The notes under the pieces were generated by a model that did not search any database, had not been told where the DNA came from, and saw only the letters and a program-made list of their open reading frames with translations. Below, piece by piece: positions 1 through 11,674 of a stretch of 64,000 bases of DNA. A program made the translations under genes and the position numbers. Location: NCBI GenBank assembly GCA_003971905.1, contig RSEE01000122.1:117047-181046 (forward strand), read 5' to 3'. Position 1 is the first letter of the stretch. Every line of letters starts with the position of its first letter. Source of the DNA: Moniliella sp. 'wahieum'. Taxonomy: Eukaryota > Basidiomycota > Moniliellomycetes > Moniliellales > Moniliellaceae.

Positions 1-532
1 CAGGCCCCTCAGTCCTCATATATCATTTTTCATACCTATTAGGTTCTTGCTGAGGGTGGAGAACCTGCTCATTACTTTGAGTCTTTTTTCGTGTTGGACT
101 GTTCCTCTGTTCCTATTAGGGAACCCTTCGTCCTTACTTGATTTGTGTTCCTTTCGAGAGCCCTGCGCCTTTATTCCTTCCTTTTTCTTTTTACATTGTA
201 TGTTCCTTCCTTGAACAGATTACCTGTATAGAGCCTTTGGTCAATGTTCTTCCCCTAGAAGGTAATTTTGTTCCCTTCTTTCCCACCGTTCCTCTCCTCT
301 CTCATGGGTACCCCCGTTATTATTGTAACCTCAGGCACCCTTATCATTTGCCTCATCATCGATCATCCCGAATCTGTGTGACTATAGTCAGCTCCTCTTC
401 CTTTACTGGGGAAGACGTTTCACCTCCTGCACTTTACACTAGTGTTATGAATATGACGCCACACCTCAATAGGACGCCACACCTCTTTCCCCTGACCCCA
501 TGCATCGTTTGGTTGGACACCCAAGAATGGGA
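1..532. other. Left-edge spacer, no gene recognised
   Basis: This stretch is rich in pyrimidine runs. It holds one 132-codon open frame on the + strand (138-536) that shows no domain, bias or motif suggesting a protein. It lies downstream of the 3' end of the zinc-finger gene at 533-1634, so it most likely contains that gene's 3' untranslated region and terminator. Confidence 0.5.
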
Positions 533-1634
533 CTAGAACAAGTCATCGGCACGTGCGCGTTTTGTGCCCCTAGCCTCGCCGAGCGGATCGAGGGGGATAA
601 GGAGGTCGGTTAAGAGAGGTTTGTGGGGGGTGTACTCAATCACCTCTGGCGGTACAGGCAGGTTGGGCCGCGGTGGTAGCCCTGGAAGATGAAGAGCCGA
701 AGGTCCCCAAGAGGGGGGCACCGCGCGGCTCACCCCATCTGACGGCAAAGGTGGGCCCGTATCATACGCCTCGTCCACCTCTACATACGCATACTCTGGC
801 TCCCGCGCCAACTTCTCCTCGGGGCTCAGCGCAGCGTCGGTATAGACCAAACGCTGTTTTGTACCTTCTTGCTGGGCCCGGAGATGAGGTGCGAGGACCG
901 GCACGGGCGGCGGGCGGGGCGCCGGGGCACCGATAAGCGCCGTGTGCGCATGCTCGCCCCCTACTGCTGGCGGCGGCACACCTCCCTGCCGCACGCGCCG
1001 GAACGCGTCCAATTGTTGTTTCAACGTCTCGACCGACAAGACGCCCTTGTGAATCCGCGGTTTCTTGGACACTTGTGCCCCTTGGCCTTGCGTACGCGCT
1101 GCTTTGCGCCGCTCCCACTCGTGCAAATCTTGTTCCGGAACCCCTTCCATCCCGTAAATCTCAAGCTCCAGCGTATCCCGTCCGGGTAACGTGTTTTCCA
1201 GTCTGTCTCCCCCGCAAAGTCACCGTCACGTCATCATCATCGCCAAATGGGTCAGTATCATCATGTCGTGCCAAGGGGGTACGTTGTCACGAGAACTAAT
1301 GGGAACGGACTTACGTGGTCAGCTCGGCCTTGTGGACTTGATCCAAGTGCACCCCCAGGCCACCGGCAGTGTTGAGGCGACGCGGGCATTGCGGACAGCG
1401 GAAATGCTTGGCACGCTGGTGGGAGATGAGCACCTTTTCATCTTCAAACTCGCGACTGGAAAAGCAAATCAATGGGAAGACGCAGGGGACGGGGGTCAGT
1501 GTCGCGGCGTGGCTAGGCGAGGGAGCAGGGAAGCGGGAGATGGAGATGGAGAGGGAGAGAAAGAGAAAGACTCCGACGTACTCGCAGTACCAGCACCACG
1601 CCAAGAGCTCCACAGGCGCCTTCTTCTTGACCAT
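533..1634 (-). CDS. BuGZ/ZNF207-like C2H2 zinc-finger protein
   Basis: Three exons are visible: 1634-1582, 1455-1315 and 1202-533, with introns 1581-1456 (GTACGT donor) and 1314-1203 (GTAAGT donor). Joined, the N-terminus has a WCWYC knuckle, then HQRAKHFRCPQC and the second finger ending HLDQVHK, then LELEIYGMEG. That order (two fingers directly at the N-terminus followed by the LEIYGMEG block) is the hallmark of the BuGZ/ZNF207 family. In animals this family binds microtubules and the checkpoint protein Bub3; fungal members are assumed nuclear. The rest is proline-rich and ends in a basic stretch (KRAR). Both splice junctions restore the family sequence exactly and no frameshift is needed. 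It is divergent from the gene at 1967. The family call is secure; a spindle role in this fungus is inference. Confidence 0.85.
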
Positions 1635-1966
1635 TGCAGCACCACGTCGAAATGAGAAGAGAGGGAGGCGGGAGGCCGGCCGTGCGGTAGTGGTAGCAGA
1701 GCGTACCCACTACCCTCCCCGCCGTCCGCCCATCGCGTCCGACACCTCCGCCTGAGGCCACACCAGATGCCCTCTCCCCCGTGGCCCGGCCATTCCGTTC
1801 CGCCACGGGGCGGAATGCGGATGGATTGCAGCGAATTATTTTTGTCCTCCCCGCGCCCCATCTTGGCCCAAGTGTCATACTCAAGTCTGGCTGGAGGGAG
1901 CCAAGTTGAGAGAGAGAGTGGTGGGGGTGCCCATTGGTCTCCCTCCCACTCCATCCCTTCACCAAC
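1635..1966. promoter_or_regulatory. Divergent intergenic promoter region
   Basis: These 332 bases separate two divergent starts (1634 on - and 1967 on +), so they must hold both promoters and 5' leaders. I see CT-rich stretches but no clear TATA box or named element. Confidence 0.5.
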
Positions 1967-2998
1967 ATGTTCAAGCGTTTCAAGCGGCACGAAGAGCGGG
2001 CGGACATGGCCGAGGAACTGGGCTTGGACCGCGAACCGATGAGCATCGATTTCGATGAGTCGTCCGATTCCGACTCGGGCTCCGATTCGGGTTCCGATTC
2101 GGGCTCTGATTCGGGGACAGAGAGCGAGGCGGAAGTGGACATTACGTCTACCAAGCCTGAGGGTACGGGCAAGAGGAAGCGCGGGTCCAATGAGGAGGAG
2201 TCGGAGGAGGAGGAGGCGTCAGAGGAGGAGTCGGAGTCGGAGTCGGATGGGGAGGAGCAAGGGGAGGAGGTATCTGATTCCGAAGCCGAGTCCGAAGCCG
2301 AGTCGAGTCGGAGAATGAAGTGGTACTACCACCAAAGAGTGTGGCCGAAACGTAAAGGATCCGATTGCTGTGGATGCCAATGCACCATTTAAGAAAGGGT
2401 TCCAGTGGCGCTCATGTCTCATTTGCCCGGGTCTGAAGCTTAAGGAGGAGCATGTGGTGCAAGAGCATGTACGCTCCAAGCGGCATGCTCAACGTCTTGC
2501 CGCTTACACCCAGTATGCCCTCAAGGAGCTCAGCGAAGAACAGCGGAGTTTTGTGGGAGAAGGCATGGTGGATCCGCGACACTTGACTGCCGAGTTGGAT
2601 GCCTTGCAGCGCAAAGCGGCCGAGCCCGCTACCAAGAAGGCCAAGACCAAGTCCGAGGTATGTCGGGGTTGCAGGGGCAGAGCAGAGGGATCGTTTACTA
2701 ACGGGATGTATCAGGGAAAGGAGGCAGGCCCGCCAAAGGACAAGAAAACAAGAGCAAGAGCAAGGAAAGCAGCGAGGGGGCGCTGCAGCCTGTGATCGGA
2801 CTGTGTCGCGCGGGCGAAAAGGGCCACAAGTTTACCCACGACGAATGGGCAGCCTTGTCGCAACAGGACAAGACGGCGGTCATGCGAGTACAACGGATGG
2901 CCAAGCGTGTGGCTAAGCGCAAGTCTTCCAAGGCCGAAAGGAAAAGTAACCCTGCCTCCATCAAAGAGGCTACGAAACACCTACGCAAGCTTGAATGA
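1967..2998 (+). CDS. Nuclear C2H2/U1-like zinc-finger protein, frame-broken
   Basis: I start at 1967 (MFKRFKRHEERADM), because the codons upstream of it look like leader. Residues 25-110 are a Ser/Asp/Glu repeat tract. A finger-like segment follows, with CLICPG and EHVRSKRHAQRL spaced as in U1-type or matrin-type C2H2 fingers. The C-terminus is lysine-rich (AKRVAKRKSSKAERK) and ends KHLRKLE. An intron at 2658-2714 has a GTATGT donor, an ACTAAC branch point (2697-2702) and a CAG acceptor. The phase slips three times, near 2300, near 2350 and just after the intron, each slip equivalent to loss of one base. Acidic and basic tracts suggest a nucleolar or chromatin protein. I do not recognise an ortholog, so the function is unassigned. 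Confidence 0.65.
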
Positions 2999-3804
2999 AC
3001 CTCGCATCCTTTTGAGCGCAGGATTGAAGTGGGGTACAGGGAAGGCATGGGTATGAACGTGCTCTACCTATTACTAGTTACTAGTGGCGCATACCCCGTG
3101 CACGCTGGGCCAGCCGCTATGTGGGAGTTCTGTGCGATCTGTGCGATCTGATCCACCCCAGCATCGTAATAGTCTCGATATGGTTAAGCTTTTCACAGCA
3201 TCCACCGCTTCTCCCCACTAGGGGACAACCAATATGCTCATCTAGGAGTTGGCAGCGGACGCGCCCGAGGGAGACAGCACTGGGGTACCGACGAACCATA
3301 GTGCAGAACCCAGATTCGCGATAGAGTGAGGCTCTGTCAAGCGTCGTCGGACGCCTCTCCCACGCCTTGAAATGAACGCACCATGCCACATAGCGCTATC
3401 ATTAATGCCAATCTGCCATCATCGTGATGCATGTGCAAGCATCTGAAGCTCATCGGCCAAATACGGAGGATTACAAGGAAACAAGCCCACATAAAGCTAC
3501 TATCATGTATCACAAGCTCCGTGTGGCTGGTACTCTCCGCTGGTGGGGCAAGTGGGCGACTGTTGGCCATTCGTTTAGGTTTACTACACTTTTATTTGCC
3601 CGATGCCTCTGAGCTCGACCGAAGCTGGGAAAGTCATGTACTCAACCTACTGAACTCTCTAAAAATGGAAGGTGCTATCGCGAGAGACTCTCCCCGACAT
3701 CCCTCGCCACTACATTGAGAAATGAAGTCATTGAGAAAAAACTGAAGATTGGATCAATGATGGGAACCATTGAACGTATAGTGAACAGACAGCCATTCCG
3801 TCAG
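2999..3804. other. Convergent 3' intergenic spacer
   Basis: This lies between two convergent genes. Only short unconvincing open frames occur on both strands. It presumably carries both 3' ends; no repeat or RNA gene was recognised. Confidence 0.5.
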
Positions 3805-5031
3805 CTACTGCTTCAGCAACTGGATGGGCGCAGGCGGGTCCACAATTGCGAGGGGCGCTAGATTTGACGAGGAAGTTCTCCTTGGTGTGGTACCAATCAT
3901 AGTGAGCGGGAAGCCAATGTCAAAGGGGATGACACTTTCGAGGTACTTGACTGCTGCTGGGGCGTGAGCTTGATCGAAAGAGCCTCAATGTTTTGCTTGA
4001 GGTGCTCAATCTTGCGCCCACCCACGATCGGGTAGACCCAAGGGTACTTGCTCATCACATACGCAATCGCCACTGCCGTCAATGACTCGACTCCCACTTC
4101 CTCTGCCACCTTTTCGAGCGCAGCCGAGATCTTGGCTTCGTTTTCGGTTTGCTCGGCACCGCCACGCAAATGGCCCCCTTCGGCCTTGCGCGCTTCGATT
4201 TCCTTGGCCGTCTTGAACTTGCCCCCGCCCATCACGTCCCAGGGACACAGCGCCATACCAAACGTACGTGCCATCGGCAAAATGTCCCGCTCAAAGTCGC
4301 GGGCCATCACGTTCCAGCGCCCTTGGTAGACACTAAAGGGCGTCTTGCCGTGCGCCTTGGCGTACGTGTTGGCCGCCGAAACCACCCACGCAGGCGTGTC
4401 CGACACACCAAGGTACAGCACCTTGCCCTGCTTGACGAGAATGTCGAGACTGTCCATCACCTCCTCAATGCTGGTGGAGTGGTCCCACCAGTGGAGGTAC
4501 CTGCGTGCGCGAGTGTCGGTTAGCTCCTCTGCCCTCCATCGCGCCAAAAACAAGAGTTCAATCACGGGGAGAGACGTACAGAATGTCAATGTAGTCCGTC
4601 TGGAGCTTGCGCAGCGACGCATGCACACTCATGTGCAACGACTTGGCACTGTTGCCCGACGCATTGGGCACATTACCTTTCCCATCGGCGTAGGAACGGT
4701 AGTCAGTCGTGTACTTGGTGGCCAACACAATCCGGTCCCGGTTCTTGCGTGCTGCCATCCAGTTGCCCAAGATGGTCTCCGACTCTTCCCCTTGGTAGTT
4801 GTTGGAGGTGTCAATCGCGTTGCCACCAGCAGCGACAAACGCATCGAGCAACGCAAACGCATCTTCTTCGTTCAAAGCACCCATGAACTCCGACCACGCA
4901 GTCCCGATCGACATGGCGCCCAGGAAGAAGGGCGAGACGCGCACACTGGCCCGCGGGCCCAGAATGCGGTAGCGGCCCAGTTCGGTGGCGGGCTCAGGAG
5001 CAGGACCAAAGAGCTTGAGGAATTCAGACAT
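3805..5031 (-). CDS. Aldo/keto reductase, C-terminus frame-broken
   Basis: NADP-dependent oxidoreductase of the fungal aryl-alcohol-dehydrogenase-like (AKR9/norsolorinic-acid-reductase) type. Exon 1 runs 5031-4580 and exon 2 starts at 4500; the 79 bp intron has a GTACGT donor and a CAG acceptor and restores DILYLHWWD. The catalytic tetrad is visible: Asp and Tyr in AIDTSNNYQGEESE, Lys in LATKYTTDY and His in YLHWWDHS. The cofactor-binding end contains YPIVGGRKIEHL. The uninterrupted frame of exon 2 ends at 3897 in a non-family tail, but shifted frames continue with family-like sequence (VKYLESV, YHTKENFLVKSSAP, AIVDPPAPIQ) to a stop at 3805. At least three single-base losses, mostly in C runs, explain this. 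The substrate cannot be read from the sequence. Confidence 0.88.
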
Positions 5032-7326
5032 GGTGGGAGGAGCGGGGATGGAAGCACAGCGGGAAAGAGGAGATGGTGGGGGAAGAGGTGGCTGGCGAAG
5101 GGAATGGAAGCGCGCCTAAATGGGCAAAGCGAGGCTGGGGAGTGGGCTGAGCCTCAGCGCTGAGGACGGTTGGAGAGGCCGAGGAGCAGAAAGGTCGGCT
5201 GTGACATGTCATGCACATGGGCATCAGCAGAGGCGCGACCGCGGGGGTGGACGAAGAAGGAGGTGGCCCGTGCATATCAGCTATCAGCTATCAATATCAG
5301 CGCCCTGTCCTCCCTACCCCGCTTAATCGCAACGCGTACCTGCCCCTTGAAGCTCTTGAAGCTTGAGGCTGAAGCTTGAATTCTAACCGGTGGAGTGACT
5401 CCAACGTTAATGACTGTCACCGAGTGACATGCAGCAAGCGTGGCAAGCTTAGCTTGAATCGTTAATCATTCATGGACCAACTCGACGCGTGGACCTGTGG
5501 GGCAACCAGCCTCCAGCTTCGCTGTCCATCGACGTCATCAACCACACTGGGGCGCCTGAGCACTATCGTAACGCGTAAGCACCGTCAGCGTCAGCGTCAG
5601 CGTCAGCAAGGATTGCCGCGGAGGGGAAGGTCTGCGCCTCGGAGGCTCTGGGGAGCTTCTTGGTGGTGGGCGTAGCGGTTTCCTCATGGTGAGGCGATTG
5701 ACTAGTGTCAGCTAGTGAGGCTGCGATGATCGATCGATGAGGCTGGTCGGGATCTGCGGTCTGATGGCCAGATCTGAGATTCTGAGATCTCTGGAGCTTG
5801 AAACCAACCCGAACAAGCTCCTCCGTCAGCGATCCTCGCGGTTCATCATCCGTCTTCCCTCCGGGCCGACGGACGTTACCGGGTATAACGCGCTGTCAGC
5901 CGCTTAGGCGCTGAGGATTGATGATCAGCACAATTCTCAGCAATTCAATATTAGCCAGCCGCTGTCTGCTCCACCCCCCACCGGGCGGCGTCCACCCACC
6001 GCGGATGGCTTAGGCCATCCCTCCCTCCCTTCCTCCCTCCATCTTCTTCCCCAGCATCAGCGGACATCCATTCCCTCGGGATGGCCGTCACCATTCACCC
6101 CGTGCGGGTAGCCCACTTTGACCTGGCCCAACCCCAAGCAGATCGACTGCGCCCGGCCCACCCACCTACTCTATCCCATCTGCCCCGCTTGCTTGTCTCC
6201 CCACCTCTGCACTCGGTACTCACGCCACCCTGTTCGGCGCAGCATAGTGTACCACCTACAGCCAGCGGGGGGCATTGGTCTTCTGCTCGAGTGGGGCGCT
6301 GCGTAGGATATCACCCGATTCACTGCTTACCACCTCCGCGGCGCATCTTGCTTCGTCCCACCCCATGTAGGAAAGCCTTCACAAGGAGGCCGGGGTTGGG
6401 TCCGTGTCAGTACGCAGTACTCAGTACTGTTAGTGTTTTGTTCGAGTACTGAAGTTTTGGGGGTGAGGTACCCTCGTGGTAAAATCTTTTCGTTAACTCC
6501 CCATCGTTGGCCGGCCCTCCATTTCTACTTTCCATACGCGAGTAGGCATCAAAAACTCCTACTGCTCCCGACCTGCACGTGACGGGTGGGTGGGCTGGCT
6601 ACGCCCATGATCGGGCATATGGCAGAGTCGCGTCGACGCGTCCCTCCACTACCTTAAAAGGGGAGCGGTGGTGCAAAGAGTAACCGTGGCACAAGGGCGG
6701 AGTCTGAAGGTAAAAGGAGAGAGGAGAGAGGAGAGAGAGAAGGGAGATGAAGCGAGCAGGGCGTGCGCCCCCTGCGAGCGGAACTCTTCCGCACGGCTAA
6801 GGGAGCGTCACCGATCCACTGAGGGTCGGGCAGGGGAGCCCCAGCACTACCCTCAACAGAAGCAAGCGGATACTGCGAAGGCACTAAGAATACACCCGAT
6901 AGCACTTCCTCGTACCATATATTGCATCGTGTGGAAAGTCAGCTGGAGATGCGTGCGTTAGATCCTCTCCTAGGGGGCACCGCCACCCCCAATGTAGTGT
7001 CTGAAGGGCATGCGCTTCTGCGTGGCCGTGAGCTGAAGACCACCGTCGGTCGCCTCCGCTCGTTACTGCTGTGGCTGTATATACGAGGTACAAACGAGGG
7101 AGAGTTAAATTTCAGATTGCAAGGTAGCTGCCCAAAAAGGAGACAGCGCTGCGCTAGGGTTAACTGCGTCGACCAGCCCCATTCTTTCAAATCGCATTTA
7201 GCGGGGCCGTCGACTGGCCGCACCATTCCGCCCCCGCCCGCCCCTGCAATTCCGCTGCGGACCACCCACTGACGCGTCCGCGGCCATGCCCCCCGCCTTC
7301 CTCCTCCCGCCCATCGCCATCGCCCC
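5032..7326. other. Long spacer with dispersed motifs and microsatellite
   Basis: No gene was recognised in these 2.3 kb. They hold a run of AAGCTTGA-type repeats (5345-5381, again near 5447-5461), GCTGAGG/CTCAGC motifs (near 5147-5165 and 5905-5920), a CGTCAG hexamer microsatellite (5582-5611) and, near the proteasome gene, a telobox-like motif. The flanking genes diverge (5031 on - and 7327 on +), so both promoters lie here. Confidence 0.5.
7154..7164 (+). promoter_or_regulatory. Telobox-like promoter motif (CTAGGGTTAAC)
   Basis: The motif lies about 165 bases upstream of the proteasome start codon. Related TAGGGTTGGG motifs occur upstream of three other gene starts in this window. In other eukaryotes such boxes bind Myb/telobox factors; a role here is inference. 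Confidence 0.35.
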
Positions 7327-8344
7327 ATGTTTCGCAACACGTACGACAGCGACAACACCACCTTCAGCCCCAGGGCCGTCTCCACCAGGTCGAGTACGCC
7401 TGCGAGGCTGTCAAGCAGGGCTCCGCCGTCGTCGGCTTGCGCAGCAAGACCACGCCGTGCTCGTCGCCCTCAAGCGCGCCCCCAGCGAGTTGGCCGCCTA
7501 CCAGAACAAGACGCTCAAGATCGACAAACCACATGGGCATTGGCTATGCTGGCCTTACGTCCGATGCGCGTGTGGAGCCACTACATGCGCCAACTGGCCC
7601 TGAGCTCCCGCTTGGTGTACAACCGCCCCTTGCCCCTGGCTCGCATTGTCGGGTCGCTGGCGGACCGCGCCCAGCTGAATACGATGCACTATGGCAAACG
7701 GCCCTATGGTGTCGGCTTCTTGATTGTTGGCGTCGATGCCACCGGACCGCACCTCTACGAGTTTTCCCCCACGGGCAATTGCTGGGAATACTACGCCATG
7801 GCCCTGGGCGCCCGCTCTCAGAGCAGCAAGACGTACCTCGAACGCAGCCTCGACGAATTGCCCGACCTGTCCAAGGAGAGTAGTGGTGCTCAAGGGACTC
7901 TATGCCCTCCGAGAGTCTCCAGCAGGGAAAGGAGTTGAAGAAGGAAGCTGTCTCATCGCTGTCGTCGGTCCTAACGCTCATGTGCTCGCGTCTAAGCTTG
8001 CCCCGGGCCAGGCGGAGCGGTTCGAGATCATCGATGGCGACGATGTCCAATCTTGGTTAGACCGGTACGTTGCCATTCGCAGTTTATCTCCATGTTATGT
8101 TATCTTGTGCTGTGGGGGAGACAAGCAGAGCCGAGCTGACCATTTTCGTTGGGGGGGGAGAACAGACTGCCAGCACGTCCTACGCGGCGGAGCGGCTGCC
8201 GCTCTCCAAGGCCACCCGGTCCCACCACCCGCCCCGGCCGAGGCGCCTACCGATGCGCCCACCGAGCCTACCGATGCGCCCGCCACAGCGCCTACGGACG
8301 ACGCACCGGCCCAGACGGACGAGGATGTGCAGATGCACGACTGA
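7327..8344 (+). CDS. PRE5: Proteasome 20S alpha subunit (Pre5/PSMA1), frame-broken
   Basis: Alpha-ring subunit of the 20S proteasome, structural and non-catalytic. The start MFRNTYDSDNTTFSP is the diagnostic PSMA1 N-terminus. Shifted frames then give QGRLHQVEYACEAVKQGSAV, HAVLVALKRAPSELAAYQ and MGIGYAGLTSDAR, followed by RYGRRPYG-like HYGKRPYGVGFLIVGVD and ALGARSQSSKTYLER. An intron at 8065-8165 (GTACGT donor, CAG acceptor) precedes a Pro/Thr/Ala-rich acidic tail ending DVQMHD. Slips are visible at a C run (SPQ, one base lost), at ACC CAC (one lost), at GACAAC (one A gained), and again near 7570, 7915 and 7955. The protein is essential and single-copy in yeasts, so a true pseudogene here is unlikely. 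Confidence 0.92.
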
Positions 8345-9808
8345 GATGCGGCGGCGTGATCCTGCGTGCGGCCCACCTGGACCCACCAATGGAACCCACA
8401 ACTGCTACGCACAGTTGTCTCGATGTGGATGGTAGGACGGATAGGCGCGGCTAGGGTAGCTCAACCGTCGCGTGATAGTGTGTAGCAAAATGGAATGGTA
8501 CGTGGCCTTTGGCAAATACTGCGAAACTGGGGACGTTGGCTGCCCCTCTCGTTTGTCTTGCCTGTGTTGGTGGGGTAGGGGGTGACAGTGAGCAAGATGA
8601 GCAGAGCAGATGAGAGATGAGCAAGATGAGCAGATGAGCAAGGTGCCTGCCCCCATACCCAGCAGGCTCAGAGCGGGCGTGGGGTGTGGGGCTACAACCT
8701 ACCCGACCAGACCGGACCCGAGTGACTTGAGCAGGCTGATGGGCCTGAGACTGAGCGTGAGCAGCCGGCTAGCACCCTTCTGTATTGACGTGATCTCGAT
8801 GATCCTTACTTGTTTCCGCGATATCATCACCACCACCACCGCTGTCGTCACCACCACCACCACCATCACCATCATCTGCCAAGGGCAACCCACCCGGTCC
8901 CTTGGACATTCATTAGTGGTACCCTTTGCCAATAACAGGAGATGGCGATGGGAGAAAGGATACGGATCATATTCATCGAGTGGAAAGGCGGCGAGGTATG
9001 TCTGCCTCGGACGAAAAGAAAATGCGAGCTAAGTACAAGTCACACGGAAGAAAAGAGGGAGCACAATCCAAAGGGGGGAGAAAACAGGGTCTATAGAATA
9101 AACCAAGGTCGTCAGACAGCTTGGTGACAAAAGGTGATCAAGTGTGAGTCTGATCGATCTGATCCCGACACTCCCACCGATCCTGTGGACGCTTCTGGGT
9201 CTTTCTTCTTCGACAAATGTCGCTGTGGAAGACTGGTCACTCCGACCGATCCAAAGGTTCCCCAGAAGGGTTAGTGTTTAGTGTTGTCAACCTCTTGTGG
9301 GAGGTCGATGGCGCCAGAGCGCCGACCACTTCTACCTCTCCACTAGGCCAACACGTACGGTGCAAGCGGAGAAAGCGAGCGCCCCAAGAGGCTGAGCGCT
9401 GGTGCAAGTAACGACCATTCACGTTACGAATCGGGGCTACCGTAAGTGGACACTACAAAGAGAGATTGGCCAAGCTGATGGACGACGAGAACAAAGACAC
9501 CTTCAACGGGGTTAGGAGAGAGGAGGAGAGAGGAGAGAAGTGGGTCATGAAATGCGGAACGTAGCAGGGGAGAGGCGATGAGAAAAAAAGAAGTGGTGTC
9601 TTCAGATCGACGGAGTGCGGGGGGGGTTACGGGAAAAGGGGATGGGAATGGGAATGGGGAAACACATAGGGAAAAGGAGGCGTGGATCTGTGGTGGGCAG
9701 ATCTACTGGGCTCAAACGGGGTACCGTTACCCGCCCCCCTCAAAGGAAAAGCGAAGAGGCAAAGCAAAACAAAGCAAAGCAAACAAAGGAAAAGTCCACC
9801 CACGTGGT
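8345..9808. other. Intergenic spacer with CAC microsatellite
   Basis: No gene was recognised. A (CAC/CAT)n trinucleotide tract lies at 8822-8876 and a GAGCAGAT/GAGCAAGAT cluster at 8588-8642. The region lies between convergent genes, so both 3' ends are expected here. Confidence 0.5.
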
Positions 9809-11674
9809 TTAGAACAGCACGCACCACCGGCTGCCACAGCTGCCATGGCCATGAGGAAAGGCAAGATGCCAATAGCAGGAGAACCGGGGGCTGCACCCCA
9901 GGACGTGTAAGGGTCGCTCGATTGCGACGGTGCAGCAGAACTGTGCGCGTTGGTGGATGTTCGAGGTAAGGTTGGCGCCATTGGGACCAATAGGCCGGGT
10001 TTGGTCCGTGAAGGAACAGTTGCCACCGTTGCAGAGACATTTTCCGGCCACAGGGTCCCACCACGCCGTTTCGCACGTGTCGCTGATCCGCGTCGCAGTT
10101 TGCCGTCCGTGTGTTTTGCGGCGGGTGGGCTGTGCGGGCTGGGCGAGACTTCAGGGCACTGCGGGTAAAAGGTTAGGCAACCTGAAAAGGGATGGATGGA
10201 GGAGGAGGAGGCGGGGGGCGGGGGGGTACGTACACCGTAGCATGTAAGGAAGTACATGTTCTGCTCAATGTTGAAGCATGTCGGTCAGGTCGAGGTAGTC
10301 GCCCAGACCGTGCAGATGGGAGTTGATAGAAGGCATCTGGCATTGGAACTCGGGGAAGTGTGTGGAGCTGGCGGGCAGGAACAGGGTTTTGCATCCAGGC
10401 CAAAAGTTGCTTTTGGTGACGAGCGAGCCAAACATTTTGCATGGAGCTGTTGGTGGGGTGGCCCAGTCGAGGAACTTGTTCGTGGCATCAATCATGCTCG
10501 TGTCGGCAGTCATCCGCCGGGAGTAGTGGACAAGTGGATCGGGTGGAAGTAGAGACCAAACGGTTGCTGTTCCCTTGTAGTGGTCCAAAAAGTTGGCTTG
10601 AGCCAGCTAAGGTACAAGTCAGCGTGGTCGTGCAAGGTAAGGGTCCATGAGATGCGGCGGGTGGGTGGGGTCCAGGTTTTGCCGTTGCTGTCAAGGCCAA
10701 AGATGGAATACATGGGAATCTCCAACATGCCCGGGAGCGAAATCGCACCGCACAGATGCCTTCTACCGAGTCGCAGTCGTTCACCATGCCGTCGGTCCAG
10801 AGTGTAGGGGAAGACAGCATCGGTGTGTGTTTCGAAGTGACGGGCACAGAGGAGGAAGAGGAGCTGTCGTAGGTGAAGCTCATGTTGTGCAGCAATTGCA
10901 GGGTATTGGCAGAGTAGTTGAGTAAGGCGCCCGGAACCCAATAATGTCCTTGAAGGGAATGCCGCCGAGTGCGTTCTGAGCAATAAGGTTACCGTAATCT
11001 CGTCGGCCGGGGGGTCGCCAACATGGTACATGTGTGGCACGCAAGCTCTTGTGGCCCGTGACGTGGTTGGAGGTCAGGGGGTGTAGTTGGTGTAGTTGAG
11101 ACTGACAAAGTACGTGGACGGAACGGGACAGCCGTTGGGGTTCTTGCGCTGGGCAATGAACTGGTCGACGGCGGACATGGTGTAGCTCTGGATGGCATCG
11201 TCACTGCAATCCGTCGCGATATCTAGGTTAGCCATCCGATGCGGAGGAACAAGGCAATGGGAGGGGGGCAGGGCATGCACATGGCCAGCGACATACCTGG
11301 TCAAGTGATGAACATGGGCACGTCCTTGGGAGCAAGGTGCCGGGAGGGGAGGTGCTGGCCGCATGGCAGTTGGGCAGTTTGCAGGTGTTGGGGTCGCAGC
11401 TGTAGTTGGCCGACGACATGCCGCCGCCGGGGGTGGGGGGGCCGCCCTCGCCATAGCTGCCGCCCTGGCGCTTCTGGAGAGCGCTGCGGCGAGCAACACG
11501 CTCCTCGAGACGACGGCGGACCTGGGCGTGGTCGCACCCGCTCTCGAGCAAGGCGTCGCGGGACTGGAGGCCGAGGGCGCTCGGCGTGAGGGCGGCGGGC
11601 GCAGGCTGGGCGATGGGCGTGGCAAGGGCGGAGGCGGCGAGGGCCAGGGCCCCGACGAGCAGAGTCGAGCGCAT
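9809..11674 (-). CDS. Secreted chitin/polysaccharide deacetylase, frame-broken
   Basis: NodB-fold (CE4) enzyme removing acetyl groups from cell-wall chitin. It starts at 11674 with a clear signal peptide (MRSTLLVGALALAASALA). Order of recognised blocks: CDPNTCKLPNC; APKDVPMFIT; an intron near 11301-11225 (GTATGT donor); then DDAIQSYTMSAVDQF (motif 1), PSTYFVSLNYTNYT, a degraded HTCTHVGDPPADE (zinc-binding motif 2), QLLHNMSFTYDSS, LPGMLEIPMYSIF, QPFGLYFHPIHLSTTPGG and a cysteine-rich GKCLCNGGNCSFTDQTRP. It closes with a Ser-rich stretch and the hydrophobic SPAIGILPFLMAMAAVAAGG, which suggests a GPI anchor. Blocks lie in all three frames, with about eight slips. This is the basidiomycete cell-wall deacetylase-like type. 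The exact stop is uncertain (9809 or slightly left). Confidence 0.85.

Noticed and set aside
138-536. 132-codon open frame at the left edge
   Set aside because: No domain or intron signals, composition like pyrimidine-rich spacer, and it overlaps the end of the zinc-finger gene.
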